Assembly (NCBI GenBank): GCA_035236585.1
Contig: CP141138.1
Span: 30,391,437 to 30,455,436, forward strand
DNA length: 64,000 bases
From: Warburgia ugandensis
Taxonomy: Eukaryota > Streptophyta > Magnoliopsida > Canellales > Canellaceae
Reading direction: 5' to 3'
Below are positions 55,763-64,000 of the stretch, piece by piece. The notes under the pieces were generated by a model, which had not been told where the DNA came from, searched no databases, and saw only the letters and a program-made list of their open reading frames with translations. The position numbers were made by a program, and so were the translations under genes. The first letter of the stretch is position 1; each line of letters opens with the position of its first letter.

Positions 55763-58110
55763 CAAAGAAATCCCAAGAGCTTAAACAAGAACCTCTATTA
55801 TTAAACTCTTATCAACTCCATTTTTGAGCGGTTTTAGGGCTTCAGTATCCCTGGAAAATGTAACAAACTTTTCTAGTAGTAGAAGAAGAAGAAATAGTAA
55901 GCTAAAAGAAGAACCCGTTTATTTGATCATTTGATTGAAATAGTAAGCTAGAAGGAGAACCCATTTATTTGATCTTTTGATTGGTGATGGAAATACGTGT
56001 TTTTGGGAGGAATGGAAAAGGACAGAGAGAGGGAGCGGGGCGGGGCGGTTTGGGGTTACAATAGTATCATTCAGTTGAGTTGTGGCTTTTGGTTTGGGTT
56101 TGTAAAGGCTTTTTTAAAACTTTCAAGGGTAATCATGGAGATAACTACCAGTTACGGAAAACGAAAGTGCATTTATTTAATGCTTAATTTAATTTGGACT
56201 TTTGATACCATATATAAAATTGTAATTTTAGAAATATCTCTCCATATACTAGTGAGGGGTTGTGATAGCAATATTTAGTCTCTTGGAATTTGATTTTTCA
56301 GCACTCTCTTAGTTGATTTCACCCTCACTTTTGTTGGAGATTTACAGTTCTAACCTAAGATCAAGCACGCGCGCACACACACACACACACTCAAATTTTA
56401 GGCTAATATGCCTACATCCACAAAGATGCAAAGCAATTTCACTATAAAATAAAATTATACACAAAAAGAATTACATGGGATATTTACAAGCAGAGAAGAC
56501 AGGTAATGAGGTGTTCTATATCGATCTTTAGCTGCTCCCTATTTATAGGGTTTTTAGTGCTTAATTTTCAACAAATTGTTCACAAAAGTTTTAGGCAGTG
56601 GCCGACGGCAGTGCTGCATTTGAAAACTTTTGTCAGTACAGCAAAGTTTGACGGTGACTGCTGAAAAAAATGGGACTGAACCAATAACTTCTAATTTTTG
56701 ACTAGTAATGGAATCTAGGGTTTCAAATTGCATAAAGAAACCCCAAACACGAGCACCAAATGAAGGAAACATTGCTATTTAAAACGATTGTCATCCCTTT
56801 TGAGAAAACCACATGAAAGTCACGTGAAAATTCTCCATATTAGAATTTAATGGCCTATCATGAAAGGGATCACAAAGATATAGTTACAAATAAGGGTCCT
56901 TATGTGTTACATTTGAGAGATGGGTCCTTATGTTAGATTTTAGAAGTAAAAAAATTAAAAAATTAAGGGTAGTAAAGTAAAATTTTCCTGTAGTTTTTGA
57001 TAATTTGATAATCATTCTCCACATTTATACTTAGCTTTATAAATTCATGTTTAATTTGGCAAATTTACACAGAATTCTAAATATAAAAGGACTTTTAAAT
57101 TATTCAAAAAAAGGGAGAGTTCAACTATAGTTGAAACTTCTTGATAAAAAACTTTATTATTCAAAGATTTTTGTAACTATGGATGGGCAATCACTAACAT
57201 CAAGCTATTTCTCTACGTGTAAGCATGTAAAGCAACCTTTTTCAGTGAATCATATGTCATTCAAGGAATGCCAATAGTCACAAAGTGAATTGCTGTGAGG
57301 CACCCAACTTTTACACAATGATCTCCACCTTTGGTTGATTTGTGCTGTTGATCTAATATTTTAGATTTTGAATGTCGAGGAGCTGAAAAGTCACACATTA
57401 GACAACTCTGCCATCTAAAAGAAAATACTTTTATTAGTGGATAAGAACAATTAGAAAATTTCTAAAAGCACTAGTATATCATCGTAAAGTTGATCATTGT
57501 GTTACGTGAATTTGATTGAATAGTTCAATGTCAAGAGGAAGGAGACTCGTTATTTCCTTGTTTAATATGCATCAGATTAACCAAAATAGGCCTGTTTAGC
57601 TAAGAGTAACTGTTTGAAGTTACAGGTTGAGTAAAGCGATCGGATAAGACAGCCCTTCAGGAATGTCCCAAAATTTAGAACATTCAGCTGGATGGCGTAA
57701 TCTACTGATAGGTCAGGTCAGATCTATTGACATACTTTGTATCTATCAAGGCATGGCTCCACTGCACTCAACTCGATGTAGCTGGCGGAGAGGTCAAAAG
57801 GCTTTGATCGAGGCTCAGCTTATGTAAAGATGGAGGATTGCGGTTGCATATGTTATTAAAAGAAAGAGGAATGCTAGACCAAAGCGTTTGTAAGTATTTT
57901 GTATCAAAGTATTCCACTTTTTACATGATAGGGTATACTTATAGATAATCTACCTAGTTCATCTAATTCCTTTGCAAATTGACATGTTACAATATCATCT
58001 TCTTTGGTTTTGAATATAGACCATTGTTTAGAAAATTTCTAACCTTCCATTAAAAGAAGATTTCTTAGATGTTAGAATCATCTAATCTCCATGATTTTTG
58101 TACTAGACAC
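55763..58110. other. Intergenic; short (AC)n at 56365-56390
   Basis: It contains a G+C-rich patch (gggagcggggcggggcggtt, 56031-56050) and a short gcgcgcacacac... run. The open frame 55997-56278 across the patch has no recognised domain. No gene supported. Confidence 0.35.
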
Positions 58111-58196
58111 ATCATCATCATCAAGACCTTATCCTAATTAGAGGTCGGCTATATGAATCTTGTTCCTCTATTCCTCTCTATTAAGTATATTTTTGG
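58111..58196 (-). mobile_element. RTE LINE 3' stub with target-site duplication
   Basis: On the - strand it reads ...agaggaacaagattcatata, gccgacctctaattaggata and aggtcttgatgatgatgat, the extreme 3' end of the RTE family seen twice above. It is flanked by actagacacatc (58102-58113) and actagagacatc (58197-58208), 11 of 12 matching. It is a severely 5'-truncated insertion of about 85 bp. Confidence 0.82.
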
Positions 58197-58208
58197 ACTA
58201 GAGACATC

Positions 58209-59831
58209 CAAAGAAAAAATAATTAGATGAGTTAGATATATATCATGCAAACAAAGTTGGAACGTTTTAATTCTTGTTCCTGGATAGTAACTCCGTCCTC
58301 TGTTTTATAGCCTTTTGCATCAATGAGAGCGTCCTGTGACTCTTGTACTTCTGGTCTTACGAAAGCCAGATTCCAATTTTGTTGTCTAGAGGTCTCTTGG
58401 TTTTTTCTATCTAATTCATTTGGCGTTTTAGAGGTCACCTGCAAAGTCCCCAATCATAGACAGATATTGGGTTAGTTGCAATTTAAGGTGGGGGCATTTG
58501 TTGATCAAGGTCTTAAATCCCCTTTAATGTAAGTCCAGCATCTATCCATCTACAAAACCAATCATCATTGTATAGTGGATGCCCTCGAATGATTGATTCA
58601 AACCATTCTTCCAATTTCCCCAACAAATCAGGCCAATCTAACAACTCTTGGACACATGACGATTAGCATTCAATGCACAAACGCCACTATAGCCCGATGG
58701 TTAACTTTGAAGCATCTCTCTCGTTCCCAATCGGAACATGCATAAAGACATATGGGTCTCCAATGCGAGAGAAATTAGACGAAGGGTTTGGATTCAGCGT
58801 TGGTGGGTCCCTTTAATGCCCGCATGAACAGGCGTATCAACATAAGTCAGCATCTCACATCTGTCTTTTATCTGCTTTAATACAGATAAAGAAACATCTA
58901 GGTGTGACCCCATGACGTACGTTAAGTCGAAAATTATTGCACATGGCCCCTTTATTAGAGCATAGGCATAGTACTGATTGTAAGTCAAGATCACCCTTTA
59001 ATAACGGAATTTGAAATTTAACGGCCGGATTAATGTGCAGCTGTGATTAATTGCATGGATCAACAGCCAAGTGGCAGCCTGTACCCAAATCAAAGTCCAA
59101 AAGGAATGGAATAGGCGAAACAAAAGAACCGCCTACAAAACAAGCAACTTGAACTGACTAGAGCACCCTCGCGTTGGAGACCAGGAATCCAACACGTAGG
59201 GAGACTAGCAGAGTACATATTACTCATGGATAGCGTCTCTGTGTTCGCAAAATCAACCACTGTTGCATTTCTATAATTTTTTGCCGATAATATTAAGTTA
59301 TATTTTTCTATAATTCTTTTAGTATTACCCGAATTCTCTACAATATTAAATCTGAGTTAAAATTATCTTTTCAAAGTCCGCATTGGATCTGTATTTTGAG
59401 TACTAACACCTTGGATGCAGATTTTTCTCTTACCTTTTCCCTCTTTGATTTTTCTTTTATATTAAATATTCTTTTATGTAACTCAGAAGATTGTTCAGCA
59501 CACTTATTGAGATGCAAATGAAGTCGCGAACTATATCCCTACCAGAACATGGGCATCCAAAGAACCAGTTTTTGGCCCATATAAGTTTGTAAGAACTGAA
59601 TATCTTGTATTTTGGTCTTTACTAATCTAATGAATATCGTTTCTAGAAAAAAAAATAAAATGAAAAAAGCATAGTAGCCTAGTGGCTGGTGAAAAGAGGT
59701 GTCTCTCTGCTAACACTAGATTAGAAGCTTGAGGTTGAGAGTCTCTACATTATGGGATGGATAGTTGTAAGAGAGAGTGTCTAATAGGTTATTTCAGATG
59801 AGAGGAGCGACGAACCTCAAGAGGTGAAGAG
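58209..59831. other. Intergenic, nothing recognised
   Basis: The stretch 58500-59250 is less A+T-rich and may be single-copy. Frames on the - strand (58232-58453, 58794-58994) show no recognised domain. Confidence 0.35.
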
Positions 59832-60011
59832 TGTTAATATTAGTGTATTTTTATCTCACCTGCCCAACCAATAAAGGCTTTTTATGGTTTTATAGTATAT
59901 CAGAGGGGTCTTTTAGTCATTTACCCCTCACACCTTGTATATATAAATGCATATATAATCCCATGATCAATCATTCATTTCTCTACCCACGTTTCCTCAA
60001 GGTATCAAAGC
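59832..60011 (+). mobile_element. Short copia-like LTR with primer site (remnant)
   Basis: A candidate LTR starts tgttaatatta (59832), has a TATA-like tatatataaatgc at about 59938-59950, and ends in CA at 59998-59999. The next bases, aggtatcaaagc, are near the initiator tRNA-Met complement. This layout is common in short plant Ty1/copia LTRs. No coding relics follow. Confidence 0.45.
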
Positions 60012-60036
60012 ATCTCCCTAAATCTTCCTTTTTACC

Positions 60037-60038
60037 AA

Positions 60039-60077
<39 letters not shown>
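60037..60077. repeat. (AAT)n microsatellite
   Basis: About 13 units of a trinucleotide taa/ata run. Confidence 0.97.
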
Positions 60078-60321
60078 GGACAGCTTATTTTTTCCTCTTT
60101 TACCTAGAAAATAATATCTATTTCTTTTTTGATAAATGATAAGAACCAAGCACTGGCTTACTTGAAGGAGAATTACAAATCCACGAGTGCCACATTGTTT
60201 TTTGAAATCCTATTTTTTCAATGGATTTCTTAAAATTGGTAATAAAAAAAAGAAAAAAAAAGTTGCTCATAAATAAGAAGTAAAAATCAATGAGTGCCAC
60301 ATGTATATTTTTATTAGAACT

Positions 60322-60402
60322 TCTCTGATAGACCCTTTGTGATATGCCCCTTCCTTAGATCTTGCATATGCAAGAACTTCGTTCTCCGAGCTGCCCTTTT
60401 TA
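60322..60402 (+). mobile_element. Au-family SINE, 3' fragment
   Basis: Only the 3' half is present: tagaccctttgtgatatgcc, ccttccttagatcttgcata, gcaagaacttcgt and gagctgcccttttt. The tRNA-like head is missing. Confidence 0.75.
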
Positions 60403-62755
60403 CTTACGAGTGACTTTTGCTTGGTAGTCCTACTCATCTTGTGTTGTTCTAATTGATAACTCTTAACCTTCTTTCTTGTTTTTCACCAATCCAAGTAGTC
60501 TTAATGCACATGGCATCGGTACTGAAAATCTTATCTATTTGATAACTTTAAATTCATATTTATCTTATTTTAAAAATCCTAAAATAGGTAATTTTTGGGC
60601 TTTTTTTTATAGGTGGTTTACTTAAGTACATGAAAATCGGATCTAAAATTATCAAACCTATTAGATTTTTGGTACGTAAATGAGTGATCTGTTATAGGTT
60701 CAATCAAATGAATGGGTTGAATTAGTGGAAAAACTCAACAGAAAAAAAGAAAATGAAAAAAGGGGTGGTCAAAACAGATTTTTATAGAATGCCTTCTATC
60801 TATTTCAATGGACTAGTTATTCTCCTCTGTCTTCCTCATATTTTAAAGCCTAGCAAACAACATATATGATTATCTTGGCCATCAATCTGTGATGTAAATC
60901 AGTTCAATTGGATGGTCCAAGCAACTAACTAATTCTAATGATGTTGTCATAGTGTTTGATCTGCCGAATCCTTTTAAATTATATATAAAGGAAACTCCTG
61001 AGTCCACATTGATCAATTTACAGAATAATTTATACTATAGTTTAGCTATTAAAAAAATGCCGCCCAATCTTTGATAGGCGCACTAACAAATTAGTCGTCC
61101 AGGCGCACTAGGAAGGCTTTCCTTCCTAGAGATGAAAAGTTAAGAATTTGAGCATCTAGGTGAGAAACGACTGGAAGAGGAAAAATCTCCTCGTTTTGTC
61201 TTCTTCTTTTACTATCTGTTCCCCCTCTTGAAGAAGGCTTTGAAGTTTTGCATGATATTTATAGGAACCGGGATTTATCAATAATTGGGAAGCTATGCAT
61301 AAGGGTTTTTTGAGCCGCATCTCTTTCATCTTAATTTGATAATGACAGCCCCTGAAAAGCACTGACGTATGTAGGAATTGGTTAAACTATTATGTTGCGC
61401 ATTCAATATGCTCTACTAAATGCCTTAATGGAAATGGTTTTGATGTTATGGATATTCTAGAAACTTTGGGAACATATGATGTTTGAGGTAAATAAGGAAA
61501 TATATAACGATCAGAGGTTACCTCCCAATCCATTACCCAGCTGGATTTTGATCAGCTGTCAATGAAGGCCTCTAGAGATTGCACTTAAGGAGCCTTCTTG
61601 CAAAGGTATGTCTAGAGATTTCACTTAAGGCAAGATTAGTTTAATCTGCAGATTGAAATCAATGGCGCTGAGTTGAAAATATATGAGGTATTTTGTCATT
61701 TAAAAATCATCGAAACGGTTTTTGCTCTCCTCGACACAATTCGTGGCACAAGTAGCAGCAACTTGTTTCTTCACGGGCGGTTTCCGTTGTCTCTCTCATT
61801 TTAGCATTAAATTTAAGTTGATGGCAATGCATTTACTGATGCAGCATGTGAAACCTTCCAGTATCTCTCCAGTCGCATTGGGTGACATCATAACGACTTT
61901 GGATCTTCACCAATCCAGACCAACAGAAGATATAGGTGCCATCCCATTTAGTATGGGGCCTATGAATCAAAAGTCGGGGCATCTCCCTTTGAGAAAATGA
62001 TATATAGGAGGGATTGCCAAACCAAAATTGCCAACTTTTGGATAAAAAGGGCCCCACCTTTAGATGATCTTATCTATTCACCTAGTTTCTCTTGCTTTCT
62101 ATATATCTAACATGGCTTTACTGGTACTTTGGATGAAATCTTGAGATGTGATGATATGTGATCTAGCTTGAGAAGACTTAACTTGGCTTGATATGATTAA
62201 ATTTGGCATGAGAGGAAGTGAGATGACTAAAAATTCAACTTAAAGGACTTTAGATGATTTTCATTTCAACTCATCTCAAGCACTACTAAGAGTAAGATTT
62301 GGAGATACTATTTCATGCCATCTCATCTCATGCACCACTAATGGTGATATGATCCATATCATATCATACCAAGTAAGATCATATCATCTCAAGCGACACT
62401 ATCCCCTATAAGACAATATTCATGATTTTGAACCATCCAAGCAACTTACAAACATCTCTTTAGGTTGTTGAATTCAAACTGTTTGTTTAATAGAAGTTCT
62501 ACTCATTTATTTATTGTTTTGGAAGTTGAACACACAATAACACACTCATCCTGCAAGTGAGGAACTCCAAATCAAGGTAATATATCTTTCCAACTATTTA
62601 TTTATCTTAATAAAAAGTTAAACTTTTCCATATGCTAGAATCATTCAATTAGTGTGCTTATTGACTAGACATGCAAAGTAGCCACAACAAGATATACTAA
62701 TCGAGTCAGTAGATCCCTTGCATGCAAAAGTGCGATTGTTTCAATTTTTTTTTGT
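60403..62755. other. Intergenic; small inverted and direct repeats
   Basis: It contains a perfect 9-bp stem (ctaggaagg-cttt-ccttcctag, about 61108-61129) and a near-exact pair tctagagattgcacttaagg / tctagagatttcacttaagg at about 61570 and 61611. A stretch at 62130-62400 is rich in catatcat/catctcat motifs. No gene supported. Confidence 0.4.
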
Positions 62756-62970
62756 GTTCGATTGTTTGGATTTTTTTTTTGTGAACATCAATCCACTTGG
62801 GCACTTTGCCACCATTAGTTTTTCCTCTAACGAGTCCTTTACTAAATAGTGTAGACAGCTATAAATCCAAGTAAACCAAAATTTGAAGATCCACATCGTT
62901 GACAATGTTGTCCTTGCCTTAGATGGGTTATGTACTCCCAACTTCTCATCCATCAAATGATCTCACCCAA
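62756..62970 (+). repeat. Dispersed repeat, third copy (unclassified)
   Basis: Its end (ccttagatgggttatgtact, then catccatcaaatgatct) matches 53090-53145 with changes. It lies directly before a (TC)n tract. Confidence 0.45.
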
Positions 62971-62979
62971 TATTTGTTG

Positions 62980-62981
<2 letters not shown>

Positions 62982-63071
<90 letters not shown>
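62982..63071. repeat. (TC)n microsatellite, about 90 bp
   Basis: An uninterrupted TC run. Confidence 0.98.
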
Positions 63072-63074
<3 letters not shown>

Positions 63075-63622
63075 GTTTTGATGATAACAAAAACTTTAAC
63101 AACCTTTTACAAAGGACTAAGGGCTTAATTGAGTCATTAGCATTCAAGAAAACTCCAAGCATATAATTGGTTCAATCTATAAGACATGAATCACTTAGAT
63201 TTCATTTCTCGTAGTTTTTGGATGATTTAGAATGAGTCAAAGGTAAGTGGCATTTAATGTGTTTTTCAGTGTTTTAGATGTGTTTTTGGATCAAATTTTA
63301 TGTGTTTTTTCAATTTTTCTGATGATGATCCATCAACTATTGAGAAATATGAAAAGCATACCATAAGTACCTTTTAAAAGTTGAAAGTAGAGGTGTTTGT
63401 CTATAGACTCAAGGTATTGAGTTCATTGCTAAACACATTGTGAACTTATGCATGCCAATGGATAAGTAATCCATTGATAAATGTAGTAAATTATTATATA
63501 AATGACAATCCCTATTCAATTGTTTGGATCTCACTCATTTCTCATGAAATATGCTAAAATTTTGCAGGACTATACTACATTTTTATTAATCTTCAAAATT
63601 AATTGATTGGATTATCTGTTAG
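63072..63622. other. Intergenic, nothing recognised
   Basis: A+T-rich. No gene or known repeat seen. Confidence 0.4.
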
Positions 63623-64000
63623 TGTAACGACCCAGGTTTTTATAATATATTTTTGTAATTCTTTTTGAAATGTTGGGCCCTTAGTTGTAAAAGTATTTAG
63701 AAAACAAATAACGAAAAATATTTTTCATGAAAAGACCTTTTTAAAAACTTCGAGTTTCATTTTTCTTTTCTCAAAAAGTATTATCAGTGAAACTAAGCGC
63801 TACATTTCTACCAAAAATCTGACAAAGTTTTCTCTGTTTTTCGTACATTAGACATTTAACGCATGTCATTGTGAAGTACCCGATAAAGATATCTTTATAA
63901 ATAAAAGGATAAGGGAGACTTCGCCTCCATCCCATCACATTTACTTACATAACTTTGTTCTTTTCTTTTCTTTTTTATCAAAAGAAGTCATGACCAGGAT
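63623..64000 (+). mobile_element. Start of a Ty3/gypsy LTR, cut by the window end
   Basis: It begins tgtaacgacccagg, the usual start of plant Tekay/Del-type gypsy LTRs (TGTAACRCCC). It continues with tattttgtaattctttttga and gggcccttagttgtaaaagt. A TATA-like tttataaataaaagg at about 63894-63908 is placed as an LTR promoter would be. The remainder lies outside the window, so it cannot be judged whole or broken. Confidence 0.6.

Noticed and set aside
58232-58453. 73-codon - strand frame rich in Gln/Glu
   Set aside because: No domain, no splice context, next to a LINE stub; coding status unsupported.

Overview
This window is nuclear DNA from a flowering plant. It carries the 3' third of one host gene on the + strand. 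That gene is the condensin subunit SMC2, with GT-AG introns and a protein closely matching plant SMC2. The rest is A+T-rich, repeat-laden sequence with plant-type elements: Au-family SINEs, plant RTE LINEs ending in TTGATGATGATG, and Ty3/gypsy and Ty1/copia LTR elements primed by plant tRNAs. I cannot name the species. A large-genome, non-grass angiosperm is only a guess.

Layout. Positions 567-20388 hold the last eight coding exons of SMC2 (1095 nt, 364 codons plus stop). Six exons sit in 567-1995. The last two exons are separated by introns of 3.8 kb (1996-5796) and 14.4 kb (5872-20274). The 3.8-kb intron has three Au SINEs, each with target-site duplications. The 14.4-kb intron has copia and gypsy scraps and one long Ty3/gypsy element on the - strand (10261-19640), whose left-hand LTR was later split by an RTE LINE. 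The gene ends at 20388, with an AATAAA signal at 20516-20521.

Downstream, 20.5-24.3 kb holds a ~370-bp foldback repeat, a dispersed repeat also seen in SMC2 intron 6, a gypsy gag scrap and short tandem repeats. About 26.6-39.7 kb is dominated by three related LTR-like blocks. Two of them abut in opposite orientation at about 31.93 kb. One borders a degenerate tRNA-Asp-type primer site, which suggests an Athila/Tat-like element. Positions 39826-42064 hold a second, 5'-truncated copy of the gypsy family found in SMC2. Positions 42937-46424 hold a nearly full-length RTE LINE with a 16-bp target-site duplication. From 46.4 kb to the end there are microsatellites, LTR remnants, an RTE 3' stub, two more Au SINE copies and long stretches with no gene that I can support.

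How the parts work together: SMC2 is the only host gene recognised. The transposable elements explain the size of its introns and give a relative order of events: gypsy insertion first, RTE insertion into it later. No CRISPR array, operon, rRNA or tRNA gene, or new enzymatic system is visible. The most interesting leads are structural: covarying hairpin repeats in the RTE 5' region, a 23-residue repeat leading into its endonuclease, the abutting inverted LTR blocks, and the foldback repeat with direct-repeat flanks.
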